Shown piece after piece: positions 18,394 to 27,253 of a DNA stretch of 64,000 nt; within the stretch, counting starts at the first letter, position 1; each line of letters starts with the position of its first letter. The notes below the pieces were generated by a model. The model did not search any database and was not told where the DNA came from. It saw nothing but the letters and a program-made list of their open reading frames with translations. The stretch covers positions 1-64,000 of the forward strand of contig NZ_QRMP01000003.1 of the NCBI RefSeq assembly GCF_003473295.1, written 5' to 3'. This DNA comes from Parabacteroides sp. AM08-6 (GTDB taxonomy: Bacteria; Bacteroidota; Bacteroidia; Bacteroidales; Tannerellaceae). The translations under genes and the position numbers were made by a program.

Positions 18394-20472
18394 TTACTTA
18401 TAATTCTTGCGCAAAGAAATGGTTGTCTCTGTAGGAAAGTCGTCAGGTACCGGTTGTGTCACTTTTCCGGTTGCAGCCCATTCGGCTCCACGAAGCAATG
18501 TGACTTGAAATCCAGTACACTGCATAGCTATATTATTTTCAAGCGAATTTCCGGCGTGGCCTAAAGTCGTATGAAAGATACGTGCTTTTCCATAATTAAC
18601 TGTAAATATAGCAATCTCATCACGACCGGACCCTCTCGTTGTTGAATCAGAATAAGCCCAAAATAGCACATCTTGAATAATACCTGGTCCACGCATACGG
18701 TCGTATAATTCATCTTGTGCATGCCGCCATGAGGTTGGTAGTCCCTTTGTTATAGGATGTTCCGGATTGCCACAATTAAGCACAAACTCATGTTGAGAAC
18801 CATGCGAACCACCATGTCCGGAAGATTTTTTATCATACACAAGTTGATTATCCTTCATGTAAATATAAGGACCATCTGCATCGTTGCGCTCTTCCCAACC
18901 TCCAAAGCCTATTATTCGATTATACTCTTTCCAATGTCTAAAAGCATTATTTGCTGCATGATAGATTATTACACCTCCTCCTTTTTCCACAAAATCCAAA
19001 AAAGATTTTTCTGTTTCTTCCGGCCACCTATCGCCATTGTAGTCAAGTACAACTAACTGATACAATGAAAAATCGGGTCTAAAATTAGACATAATTTTTC
19101 CAGCTTTAGGCGATAGTGCTACATCGACCTTAAAAAGTTCTGAATTTTCAAGAATTTGTTTTATCGCAGCATGGCTAACTTCCCATGTATGATTATTCTG
19201 CCCTGTTACTATTAATGTTTTAATTTTGTCATCTCCACGCTGTTGAGAGACAGATGCATATAATTTCAACATATTAATACGAAATATATCTGAAGAATAG
19301 TACTGAAGATACCTTCTTCGTCCATTTTTTCCCATTTGTTTTGTTTCAACCGGATGTTGCAGCAGATATAAGATCTTTTCGGCCAAAAGTGAACTATCTA
19401 TTTCTGCTCTATCTGCATATTCTATCACCGGAATGTGCAATCCCGACACTTTGTTCTCTATCATTTCAGCCAGACCGGTCGTTGTTGAAGCGATGATTGG
19501 TAACCCACACATCATCATTTCTATAGCAACATAACTACATTGCTCATGAAATGATGGCATCACTCCAATGTCGGCTATCGCATATAATTCATAGAGTTTT
19601 TCTTTGCTTAAAAAACCAGTCCAGGTAACATTCATCCATATATCTTCACATTCTGTCATGTAAAGATTAAACCTTCCATTTCCTGCAATAATGAAACGGC
19701 AATTCGGATAAGTCTTCAATATTATTCGGAAAGCCTGTAGTGCATAATTTAGTCCTTTACTAGGATCTAGTCTTCCAACAAAAAGAATGATAGGTGTATC
19801 TGGAGATATGTGAAATTTTTGTCGTAATGCAGATTTTTCAATAAAAAAAATAGTATCAGTTAATCCATTGTATATTGTTGTAATTTTATTCGAATTTAGT
19901 TTGTAATAATTTTGTAATATTTGTCGTGTATTATTCGAAAGACAAATAAGGTGGTCCACTATTTGAAAAAGTTTTTTTTCTCTTTCGATTGACTCTTTTT
20001 GCTGTTCTATATCTTTCTCGTCTTGAGCCACTTGCTGCGTTTTTATGATTTCATTGAAACGCGTTAAATTTCCTGATAACTCGAAACACCAATTAAAATA
20101 ATGTATAGTCAATACAATCTGACAATTGAATGCTTTCTTTAATTCTCTAGCAAGTCCACCTTTTTGGTTATAATTCAAGTGAAATATCAGATTTTTTTTG
20201 TCTTTAATATGTAGTCGAAGCCAATAAACTATATTGTGGTGATATAAATCCCATTGACTCTGGAGTTCTTTATCCCATTGTACAGGCGAAGGGAAATGCA
20301 AATGCAGGATACCATCTGTCTTTTCATACTTTATTTGTGGTTTATCAGAATTTAGATTTACTACACATAGGTTTATATCACTATTTTTCAAAGCAGCAGC
20401 CAACTCCCTAATGTAAGTTCCTATCCCATATACTGCTGCAACGTTAAGCTCATTAAAAATGTACAGGTTCAT
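18394..20472 (-). CDS. GG-Bacteroidales peptide-system glycosyltransferase fused to a ThuA domain
   Basis: The ATG at 20472 is chosen because MNLYIFNELNVAAVYGIGTY matches the start of the upstream paralogue and it lies just after that gene's stop; longer frames run into the neighbour. 692 residues. Residues 1 to about 400 are a GT4 transferase (VYGIGTYIRELAAAL, LFVGRLDPSKGLNYALQAF, EQCSYVAIEMMMCGLPIIAS). From about 425 a ThuA domain begins without linker or signal: KIKTLIVTGQNNHTWEVSH, then GGGVIIYHAANNAFRHWKEY, GSHGSQHEFVLNC, LYDRMRGPG and FHTTLGHAG. Free-standing Bacteroidetes ThuA proteins are normally exported. The fusion implies glycosyl transfer and sugar processing on the same intermediate. 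Known: ThuA acts in keto-disaccharide metabolism. Inferred: use in peptide maturation. Confidence 0.82.
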   Translation of the reverse strand: MNLYIFNELNVAAVYGIGTYIRELAAALKNSDINLCVVNLNSDKPQIKYEKTDGILHLHFPSPVQWDKELQSQWDLYHHNIVYWLRLHIKDKKNLIFHLNYNQKGGLARELKKAFNCQIVLTIHYFNWCFELSGNLTRFNEIIKTQQVAQDEKDIEQQKESIEREKKLFQIVDHLICLSNNTRQILQNYYKLNSNKITTIYNGLTDTIFFIEKSALRQKFHISPDTPIILFVGRLDPSKGLNYALQAFRIILKTYPNCRFIIAGNGRFNLYMTECEDIWMNVTWTGFLSKEKLYELYAIADIGVMPSFHEQCSYVAIEMMMCGLPIIASTTTGLAEMIENKVSGLHIPVIEYADRAEIDSSLLAEKILYLLQHPVETKQMGKNGRRRYLQYYSSDIFRINMLKLYASVSQQRGDDKIKTLIVTGQNNHTWEVSHAAIKQILENSELFKVDVALSPKAGKIMSNFRPDFSLYQLVVLDYNGDRWPEETEKSFLDFVEKGGGVIIYHAANNAFRHWKEYNRIIGFGGWEERNDADGPYIYMKDNQLVYDKKSSGHGGSHGSQHEFVLNCGNPEHPITKGLPTSWRHAQDELYDRMRGPGIIQDVLFWAYSDSTTRGSGRDEIAIFTVNYGKARIFHTTLGHAGNSLENNIAMQCTGFQVTLLRGAEWAATGKVTQPVPDDFPTETTISLRKNYK

Positions 20473-20473
20473 A

Positions 20474-21703
20474 TTACATACATATTGATTTATATATTTG
20501 TAGCATATTCTTGCAGAATATTTCTGAAGAATAAGTTTCAAGAAATCTTTTACGTCCATTTTCTCCCATTTGCCGGGCTTTTGTTGGGTGTTCCAGTAGG
20601 TATAAAATTTTGTCTGATAAGAGCGTAGTGTCTATTTCCACATTATTGGGTAACGCGGTAATCGGTATTTTTAATCCGCAAGTATCATCGATCACTTCGT
20701 TCAATCCCGATGTTGCAGTAGCTACAACAGGCAATTTATGCATCATCATTTCGACCGCTACATAACCGAATGGTTCGAATAATGAAGGGATAACACCAAT
20801 ATTAGCTATTTGATAGAGTTCATACAAATCTTGTTTTTCCAGTAAACCTGTAAAAGTTATTTTAGAACAGATTTCTTTAGATTCCCGAAAACACTTATCA
20901 TAATCACCGCTACCGGCTAAAATAAGGCGACAGCCCTTCTTCTTTTTCAACACCTCGCGAAAGGCCTTAATTAAATAAGTTATTCCTTTCACTTCGTCAA
21001 TACGACCAGCAAAAAGGATTATTTTTTCTTTAGATGCTATATTCCATTTTTTTCGAAGATGTTTAATATCATTAGCCGAATTAGCCACATCACATAAACC
21101 ATTTGGAATGACAAATATTTTAGTAACATCTATGTTATAATCCTGACATAGCAATTCTTTCATATAGTTTGATAAACAAATAATATAATCAACTTTCGAG
21201 TAATATGATTTTTCTTCTTCGAAAGATTTTTGCAAATTTTCTTCTATATCGTCCGGATGCTCATCTTTTAAAATATGCCGTAATCGTCCCGGATTATCAT
21301 AAATGGTGAAGCCCCAATCGAAAAAATGGGTCACAGCAACAATGCTGCAATCGAACGCATTCTTCAACTCTTCTGCCAATTTACCGCTTTCGAAAAAATT
21401 CAAATGAAATATCAAGTTTTTTTTATCCTTAATATGCAATTGGAGTAAATATACTACATTGCGGAAATATAATTTCCATTGCTCCTGATTATTTGTTGTC
21501 CGTTGTTCTGATATGGCTAAAGGAAAATACCAATGTTCGATTCCGTCAATTTGTTTAGTCATTATTTGGGGCTTTTCTGAGATTAAATTTACAACGCAAA
21601 CATTTATGTCACAGCCTTTCAATGCTGTAGTCAGTTCACGGATATATGTACCGACCCCAAATACAGATCCCCGCCGAGTTTGATTGAAAATATATAAGTT
21701 CAT
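20474..21703 (-). CDS. Glycosyltransferase of the GG-Bacteroidales peptide system
   Basis: A 409-residue GT4 (GT-B) transferase. The N terminus MNLYIFNQTRRGSVFGVGTY and the helix YIRELTTALKGCDINVCVVN match what I recall of the glycosyltransferase family TIGR04157 found with GG-Bacteroidales rSAM peptides. The C-terminal domain has ILFAGRIDEVKGITYLIKAF and the donor-binding FEPFGYVAVEMMMHKLPVVA with both glutamates, as expected for an active retaining GT4. It is clearly paralogous to the first 400 residues of the next protein. Predicted to act in the cytoplasm on the peptide or on its first sugar; donor unknown. Confidence 0.85.
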   Translation of the reverse strand: MNLYIFNQTRRGSVFGVGTYIRELTTALKGCDINVCVVNLISEKPQIMTKQIDGIEHWYFPLAISEQRTTNNQEQWKLYFRNVVYLLQLHIKDKKNLIFHLNFFESGKLAEELKNAFDCSIVAVTHFFDWGFTIYDNPGRLRHILKDEHPDDIEENLQKSFEEEKSYYSKVDYIICLSNYMKELLCQDYNIDVTKIFVIPNGLCDVANSANDIKHLRKKWNIASKEKIILFAGRIDEVKGITYLIKAFREVLKKKKGCRLILAGSGDYDKCFRESKEICSKITFTGLLEKQDLYELYQIANIGVIPSLFEPFGYVAVEMMMHKLPVVATATSGLNEVIDDTCGLKIPITALPNNVEIDTTLLSDKILYLLEHPTKARQMGENGRKRFLETYSSEIFCKNMLQIYKSICM

Positions 21704-21714
21704 TTAATTACGAA

Positions 21715-22599
21715 TTACAATAGATGCATCCATGATAAATTTGTTTGATTAAGTAATGTCAATCGCAACATGCCTTCACCTGCATATCCGTTAAGAAGCC
21801 CTGTGCTGACAGGAGCTTTTTCCATATCCAAAGCGGGCATTCGCTTCAAAGCAATCTCAATTTCATTTTGTAAGGAATCATTGAAATACCAATTGCGATG
21901 ATAAGCGTGTACAATTTTACTAATAGCGGAAGTACCCAATCGTGGAGAATTGCGCATATCAGTCAATGATTGTAAATTCCACTTTTTCTGACATTGTTCT
22001 AAAAGCCCGATACAACTTTCAAAACCTGATATTTTTTGCAAGTCGTATAGAAAGCAAAATACATCTGTCTGTTCTGCTGTTGATATATTTGGCTTCCTTT
22101 CATCAATTTGTGCTGTTATACTCAATAAGCATTCCTGCGCATGTATTGATGGCGCAGGATAATGCAATCGTGTAATCCAATATCGTCCAAGACCAATTAA
22201 TCCGTTATATTGGGTAAAATCAAGCCAAGGAACACATGTGACGGCGCGAGTCATGCACTGATCAAAGTCTTCGCAAATATCATCCTCTATACTTAGAAAG
22301 CCATTTCGAATCAAGTAATCAATCCCTACGCCAATACCTGCTATTCCTTTTTCATAGTCTGCTGGGCTGTTAATGTGTATTTGATCCAACATTTCACCAA
22401 TAACATCCATCGCATAATCTGCAAACAGTTCCTTGCCCGTAAACTGCGCATAATGGAAAAAGAAAGTCGCAATCCCCATTTTACCATGCACTAATCCCGG
22501 GCATTCTGTTAGTGTGCCATTAAGCAAAAGCATATCAGCAATTTGCTGTAGGTCTCTTTTTATTTTGATAAAATTATTTTCTTGCATTACTTTATACAC
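21715..22599 (-). CDS. LanC-like protein of the peptide cluster
   Basis: 294 residues built from LanC-type alpha-toroid repeats: PGLVHGKMGIATFFFHYAQF near 34-53, KGIAGIGVGIDYLIRNGF near 85-102, YNGLIGLGRYWITRLHY near 145, and TGLLNGYAGEGMLRLTLL near 266-283. These glycine-rich turns define the LanC fold. Zinc ligands of true lanthionine cyclases (the Cys and CHG motifs) are not present, so a direct cyclase role is doubtful; binding of peptide or assisting the glycosyltransferases is more likely. Related LanC-like genes are commonly annotated in GG-Bacteroidales clusters. Spacing to its neighbours is only a few bases. Confidence 0.8.
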   Translation of the reverse strand: MYKVMQENNFIKIKRDLQQIADMLLLNGTLTECPGLVHGKMGIATFFFHYAQFTGKELFADYAMDVIGEMLDQIHINSPADYEKGIAGIGVGIDYLIRNGFLSIEDDICEDFDQCMTRAVTCVPWLDFTQYNGLIGLGRYWITRLHYPAPSIHAQECLLSITAQIDERKPNISTAEQTDVFCFLYDLQKISGFESCIGLLEQCQKKWNLQSLTDMRNSPRLGTSAISKIVHAYHRNWYFNDSLQNEIEIALKRMPALDMEKAPVSTGLLNGYAGEGMLRLTLLNQTNLSWMHLL

Positions 22600-22604
22600 T
22601 ATGA

Positions 22605-23774
22605 TTATTGTTTATGTTTTACCAACATAATCACCGGATTGGAATCTTCGTCCAATGTTGCAGCTATTTCTTTTAGTTTTCCTTTCAGTTCTCCTTTTTT
22701 ATAAGAATCAACTAATCCGTATGGCTCTATTTTATGATAGAATGCAACTTCATTATTCTGAGGGCTTAAAACCATATTTACTATATTTTTATAGGAATAA
22801 TCATTATTGTGCACAGTATATCTGAATATTTTCTTTTCTTGCCTGTCATACATTAGATAAGTACTTGGGAATCCTTTGCCTGTGCTAAAAGAATATTCTT
22901 TTTTTACGATTCCCATAAAGCAATAACGGTCAGTTACAACACTAGGGCATACAAATACTTCCGGATTCATGGATTGGATTGATGGGACTCTTGTCAAAAA
23001 AGGCTTCATTTCGTATTCAGATGAATAGCTATAAATAGTATCAGACGAAGGTTCGACCAATATCCAATTATTATTAGGGACAGGTATTATGGGGTAAGTA
23101 GAAGGGGCTGCACCATAGGTCGTATTTTTTGCTTCATCCCTCAAAGTAATTAAAATTGTTTTTTTCTCTTCAAATGGGATTTGAATCTCTTGGGTAATAC
23201 CCCCATCCTGTTTGGATATAATAGCAAAAGATTGCCCTTGATTATTCGAACTAGAATTATAACATATCAGATTTTGTTTGTCAAAATTGTAAATCTTTTT
23301 ATACATTGCATTTGGGAATTTGAAACTTCTCTTGTATTTTCCATCTAAATTGTATACCAACATTCTCCTTGTCACGTTGTCAGTGACAAACATTTCATGC
23401 TTATCTTCATCCAGAACTATTCCGGAAATATATACATATTCTTCGGATCCTTGTCCCTTATGGTTTATCTTCCGAATCGCTTCTCCTGTTGTTCTCCTGT
23501 AAATAAAAATATCCCCATCATTAATTCCGTTTTTAACTACTATGATTTTCCGACCTATAGCCTGAACAAATCCCTGATTAATAAAATCGTCATTCGTTTC
23601 CAGTGCAATATACTCCACATCCATAAAATCCTGAAGTACCAGCTCTTTTATAGGATAATCTGTAGTCATGACATCCACTGTAATCAAATCATCATTAACA
23701 ATTGCTTGTTTATTTTCTTTACACCCTGTAATAACAAACAAGAAAACAACTAAAGACAAGTTTATTTTTCCCAT
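22605..23774 (-). CDS. Six-bladed beta-propeller lipoprotein
   Basis: The ATG at 23774 is preferred because it follows the upstream stop by two bases and directly begins the lipoprotein signal MGKINLSLVVFLFVITGC; a longer frame starting at 23807 overlaps the upstream gene. 389 residues. After the lipidated Cys comes the propeller family pattern: DVEYIALETNDD, IGRKIIVVKN, GEAIRKINHKGQGSEEYVYI, LDEDKHEMFVTDN, and the C-terminal LDEDSNPVIMLVKHK. It belongs to the six-bladed propeller (DUF5128/BF3164-like) group and is related to the three propellers at 48164-53545. Predicted to sit in the periplasm on a membrane, perhaps binding or sensing the mature peptide; function is not known. Confidence 0.85.
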   Translation of the reverse strand: MGKINLSLVVFLFVITGCKENKQAIVNDDLITVDVMTTDYPIKELVLQDFMDVEYIALETNDDFINQGFVQAIGRKIIVVKNGINDGDIFIYRRTTGEAIRKINHKGQGSEEYVYISGIVLDEDKHEMFVTDNVTRRMLVYNLDGKYKRSFKFPNAMYKKIYNFDKQNLICYNSSSNNQGQSFAIISKQDGGITQEIQIPFEEKKTILITLRDEAKNTTYGAAPSTYPIIPVPNNNWILVEPSSDTIYSYSSEYEMKPFLTRVPSIQSMNPEVFVCPSVVTDRYCFMGIVKKEYSFSTGKGFPSTYLMYDRQEKKIFRYTVHNNDYSYKNIVNMVLSPQNNEVAFYHKIEPYGLVDSYKKGELKGKLKEIAATLDEDSNPVIMLVKHKQ

Positions 23775-23776
23775 TT

Positions 23777-24949
23777 TTATTGATTTGTTTCTGTTTTTAC
23801 ATGACAAAGATTCGGTTTGCCAATAAATATTTCATAATTGGATGGTGAAGGACACAACCACTGATAAACGCACTCATTACATGGCGCCTGATTTCGGATA
23901 CGAAACCAGGATATACCTTCTTTTATTTCTTTATCTACGATCTCATGAATGCTGTGCATATTAATATTTCCCAATGTTGGATGGTTTAGATTAGCGTAAG
24001 CGTCACCATTAGGCATAATATTAATTTTTCCAAAGTCATGTATATTTATTGACTGGTTAGCAAAAATAGTTTTTATCGATATAGATGAGGATAAAATATC
24101 TTTTTTTGTTAGAAAAACATTTTGCTTGAAGAAATCAATATTATCTTCTGTATATACAGGATTTAACCGATAATTTTCAATTTTAAACTGTTCAACTAGT
24201 TCTTCTGCTTGTTGACAATCATCTAAAGATAATACATCAAAAATATAGGTAACCGGTAATGATTGTTCAACCAAAAGTTGTCGGGAATGATTCCACTTTT
24301 TCGCATCTATTGGGAAATGGACTGATATGATATATGAAAACCCACTTTTCAATATTGATTGTAAAGAAATAACGTCAGAATATGAACAGCACAGATTTTT
24401 GGGTGAATCATGTAAATTTAAAAAAGACAACAAGTCCTTATAGTTTACAACATTTGCTAAATTTCCAACAATATTAAATGTTATATTTCCCGGCAACGAT
24501 TGTAAAAATAGAATAAGATTTGTTATATTGATAGATTGATCTACATGTATACTGACTTCTGTTAGGTATTGCAGGATTTTTCTACTCGCTAAAAAATTGT
24601 TTTTTTTATATACATCATGCTTATCCGGAAAATTGTAATAAGGTAGCAACTGAACAGGTTTTCCAATAGATAAGACCACATCAATTATATCACACATGTA
24701 TTTTTCACGAACCTCTTTGATAAAACCATTAATGTCCTTTTGTTTATACCTTTCATGAGTTAATAAAACAACACCACAATTCTCTTCTTGAAGTACTTCA
24801 TACAACAGTTGAAGTACTTCAATTTTATCTGATTCTATGTTCATTCCATCAAGAGTATTGTAAAGCAGAGCATGATTCTTGGTCATGCCAATATATACAA
24901 ATGGTTCAACAGTGAACCAATAATTGGTTGTATTTTTCATTATGGTCAT
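23777..24949 (-). CDS. Pseudo-radical-SAM protein, GG-Bacteroidales system
   Basis: A 390-residue protein resembling the partner known as the pseudo-rSAM protein (TIGR04150, from memory). It has a radical-SAM-like layout but no CxxxCxxC cluster motif in the N-terminal half. The C terminus holds a SPASM-like cysteine group, CNECVYQWLCPSPSNYE, then CHV. INIMPNGDAYANLNHPTLGN precedes this, as in SPASM proteins. The start follows the maturase stop without a gap (a second ATG lies three codons in). Likely role: non-catalytic partner or substrate scaffold for the maturase; inferred from conserved pairing. Confidence 0.82.
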   Translation of the reverse strand: MTIMKNTTNYWFTVEPFVYIGMTKNHALLYNTLDGMNIESDKIEVLQLLYEVLQEENCGVVLLTHERYKQKDINGFIKEVREKYMCDIIDVVLSIGKPVQLLPYYNFPDKHDVYKKNNFLASRKILQYLTEVSIHVDQSINITNLILFLQSLPGNITFNIVGNLANVVNYKDLLSFLNLHDSPKNLCCSYSDVISLQSILKSGFSYIISVHFPIDAKKWNHSRQLLVEQSLPVTYIFDVLSLDDCQQAEELVEQFKIENYRLNPVYTEDNIDFFKQNVFLTKKDILSSSISIKTIFANQSINIHDFGKINIMPNGDAYANLNHPTLGNINMHSIHEIVDKEIKEGISWFRIRNQAPCNECVYQWLCPSPSNYEIFIGKPNLCHVKTETNQ

Positions 24950-26383
24950 TTAAATAATTACTATATTTTCTATTATTTCTACAAAATCTTTCGGATTCTC
25001 TTCAATGGAAGAAAAATATCTATATAATCTATTTTTATAGTCCTCTGAATCACAAAAATATTCACAAACAAATCCTTTTGTACCCAATTTGTCAAAGTTG
25101 TCCATCTGAAATAGACATTTAACACAAGACCAGCTATTATAACAGTTTTGACATTGTTCTTTCATTTGATCATAATAAGAATTGTATCGACGAGCTATTT
25201 CTGGAATATCTATTATAAGATGTTCATTCATTTCTCCTGCAGAAAATTTAGAGCTAATTCTTTCACAAGGCAATAATTTGTTATTAGTAGTAAATAAAAT
25301 TTTTCTTTGACCTGGTAAACAAGCACTGATAGAAAATTTTCTTTCTATATTATGCAACGAGTCTGTTATATTGGAAACATAATAATTAATAGAATTATAT
25401 TTGAAAAAGTCAATCAAATTACGGTAGTAGTATAATTCATTCTTCTCCAATAGGTTGGAGCTATCCTTTTGATATTCTGCTTCACTTTTCCATCTGCTTT
25501 GAAACATCTTATTATAAAGAGCTTCTTTATCTGGGTTTACATCACTTGGTGACAATTCTGCAATTCTTGGAATTTTATTATAACGCGTATGGATGAATTC
25601 ATAAATGTCTTTAACAGAGTTTCTATCATGCAATACTGCATTGAAGTTAACATGGCTCTTAAAATATTCAGGATACATTCTTTGTAGTAAATCTACATTT
25701 TCAATTACTTTTTTGAAAGAATTTTTTTTACTTTTAATAAAAGGACGATAACTATGATTTTTTTCATTTCCATCAAGACTAATTAGTAGCCGGAAATTAT
25801 TTTCAACTAAAAGAGGAATATATTTGTGTAACAATGTTGCATTTGTTGTCAAATTATACTCTATCTCCATCTCTTTTTTAGATTTCAATTGATTAACAGT
25901 TGCAATTATTTGCTTGATGAAACCACCGTTTAGAAGAGGTTCACCTCCATAAAAACCAATAAACAACTTGTTGTCTTTATTTTTGTGTTTTAGATTAAAT
26001 ATATATTTTAGAAAATTAATAGCGTTGTGTGTATTAATTTCTTTCCGATGTCTTATGTCATATCCCTTATACAGTTCACCATATGCACAATATGTACACT
26101 CTAAATTACAAAAATCTGTTACTTCAAATACAATTTGAGAGGTTTGAGCAATAGTATCCATTACAGTTGACTCATTAATTATACCATAAGTCAAAGGTTG
26201 GGATATTGAAAAAAAATTATGTTTCTTTAAATACTCATATTTCTTCAAATAGTATGGATCGACATCTGTTGATTTATGATAAACTTTTTCTAATTCAGGA
26301 TGTATTAACATTGATAACCTTGATTGGTGATCGTATATGTATGAATTTTTATATTTTGAGGTATGGATGATAGAGGAAATCAT
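24950..26383 (-). CDS. Radical SAM/SPASM peptide maturase, GG-Bacteroidales family
   Basis: 477 residues. The radical SAM cluster motif CNLECTYC (Cx3Cx2C) lies near residue 90-97 inside FEVTDFCNLECTYCAYGELY. GFYGGEPLLN follows near 140 (the GGEP SAM-binding strand) and YNLTTNATLL near 175. The C-terminal SPASM region holds many cysteines (CLPGQRK, LLPCERIS, CQNCYNSWSCVKC, CEYFC), enough for two auxiliary Fe-S clusters. This matches the TIGR04148-type maturase that partners with TIGR04149 precursors. Predicted reaction: radical-based crosslinking or other modification of the precursor core; the actual modification is not known from sequence. Codon use is very AT-rich compared with the core genes. 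Confidence 0.92.
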   Translation of the reverse strand: MISSIIHTSKYKNSYIYDHQSRLSMLIHPELEKVYHKSTDVDPYYLKKYEYLKKHNFFSISQPLTYGIINESTVMDTIAQTSQIVFEVTDFCNLECTYCAYGELYKGYDIRHRKEINTHNAINFLKYIFNLKHKNKDNKLFIGFYGGEPLLNGGFIKQIIATVNQLKSKKEMEIEYNLTTNATLLHKYIPLLVENNFRLLISLDGNEKNHSYRPFIKSKKNSFKKVIENVDLLQRMYPEYFKSHVNFNAVLHDRNSVKDIYEFIHTRYNKIPRIAELSPSDVNPDKEALYNKMFQSRWKSEAEYQKDSSNLLEKNELYYYRNLIDFFKYNSINYYVSNITDSLHNIERKFSISACLPGQRKILFTTNNKLLPCERISSKFSAGEMNEHLIIDIPEIARRYNSYYDQMKEQCQNCYNSWSCVKCLFQMDNFDKLGTKGFVCEYFCDSEDYKNRLYRYFSSIEENPKDFVEIIENIVII

Positions 26384-26496
26384 ATGAATAGTAATATATA
26401 TGAATAGTAATAAATAATAGTATTAATGCATAACAAATGAAAATTTTGCCTGCAATCAATTAAATAACTGGTTGCAGGTAAATCCAAATAAAACAA

Positions 26497-26691
26497 TTAA
26501 TAAGATTCGTACCTTGAAGCAATATCGTCCAAAACATGATTACAAGCATCAATACTCCCACCAGCATTAGCAGGCCCACTACAAGAGCAACCGGCCCTAC
26601 ACCCACATCCTCCTTTTAACGCATTCATTTTACGCCGTTCTAATTCATCTTTACTGAATTGATTCAATTTAATTTTACCTAATTTCTTCAT
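26497..26691 (-). CDS. RiPP precursor peptide, GG-Bacteroidales family
   Basis: A 64-residue peptide. Leader: a basic N terminus MKKLGKIKLNQFSKDELERR, then KMNALKGG, a double-glycine ending at residues 27-28. The core (residues 29-64) begins CGCRAGCSCSGP, with cysteines at 29, 31, 35 and 37 and a fifth at 50, a Gly-Gly at 44-45, and a polar, acidic tail ending in SRYESY. This fits the TIGR04149-type natural product precursor that accompanies the maturase encoded next (113 nt downstream). Expected to be modified by the radical SAM enzyme and cut after GG by a peptidase not seen here. Serine, threonine-poor and Tyr-ended, it offers Ser36, Ser38, Ser46, Ser60 and Ser63 as possible glycosylation sites. 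Confidence 0.9.
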   Translation of the reverse strand: MKKLGKIKLNQFSKDELERRKMNALKGGCGCRAGCSCSGPANAGGSIDACNHVLDDIASRYESY

Positions 26692-26799
26692 ATCATTTAA
26701 ATTTAAGTTTATATTATTTACAATATTCGTGATTTACTTTTTATCCGTCAAGTAAATTTCATATTAAATTACCGAATGGTAGTTTTTTCACCCCGAACG

Positions 26800-26816
26800 C
26801 ATCTTTTCATGATGCT
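26800..26816 (-). promoter_or_regulatory. Short hairpin between LytTR gene and precursor
   Basis: GCATC and GATGC flank a 7-nt loop right at the end of the LytTR gene; a second short stem TACC/GGTA follows about 18 nt further towards the precursor. Neither has a T tract. They might modulate read-through so that the peptide is expressed differently from the regulator. No TAnnTTTG box was found between 26692 and 26814, so the precursor promoter is unclear. Confidence 0.25.
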
Positions 26817-27168
26817 AAAATGAGTTATAGAATAAAAATGCGTCACGAACAATTTTTTCCCTACGTTCGCTAACTTTATATGTCAAGCCATTATTCAAGC
26901 ATATCCTATATGAACCACGCTCAAATGAAAACTCAGACACATGGTGCATATTAACAATGACTTGCCTGCTAATTCTTACAAAGTAGCTTTGTAGCAGCGT
27001 TTCTATTGAATTCAGACTTATACGAAGTAAAACTTTTTCATTGACGAATATCAGCCAAATGAAAGGTTTATCACTTTTAGCCACAATCAAGTCACTACAA
27101 CAAGATATTTTTAAACCTCCTTTGTAAGAATAAACTATCGAATTGTCTTTTACTTTTACTATATCCAT
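26815..27168 (-). CDS. Stand-alone LytTR DNA-binding protein
   Basis: 117 residues forming little more than a LytTR domain: FIWLIFVNEKVLLRISLNSI, then LLQSYFVRISRQVIVNMHHV (the FxRxHRSxxVN core with R and Q replacements), FERGSYRICLNNGLTYKVSER and a final helix. There is no receiver domain, so it is not a classical response regulator; it may respond through its N-terminal 25 residues or by partner binding. It lies directly upstream of the peptide precursor in the same direction, so control of the RiPP operon is the natural inference. Confidence 0.85.
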   Translation of the reverse strand: MDIVKVKDNSIVYSYKGGLKISCCSDLIVAKSDKPFIWLIFVNEKVLLRISLNSIETLLQSYFVRISRQVIVNMHHVSEFSFERGSYRICLNNGLTYKVSERREKIVRDAFLFYNSF

Positions 27169-27253
27169 ATAATTTATTTTATCAAACCCACATGCATTCC
27201 TCTAAATTTATCTAAAATCAGGAACCGATATTTGATGTCTGATTTTTGCTACA

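Noticed and set aside
21715..22599. True lanthionine cyclase
   Set aside because: No Cys/CHG zinc ligands and no LanB/LanM dehydratase in the cluster; called LanC-like only.
26692..26814. LytTR-type repeat pair (TACCATTCG and TACTTGACG) upstream of the precursor
   Set aside because: The start-to-start spacing is 27 bp, not near 21-22, and the words share few positions.
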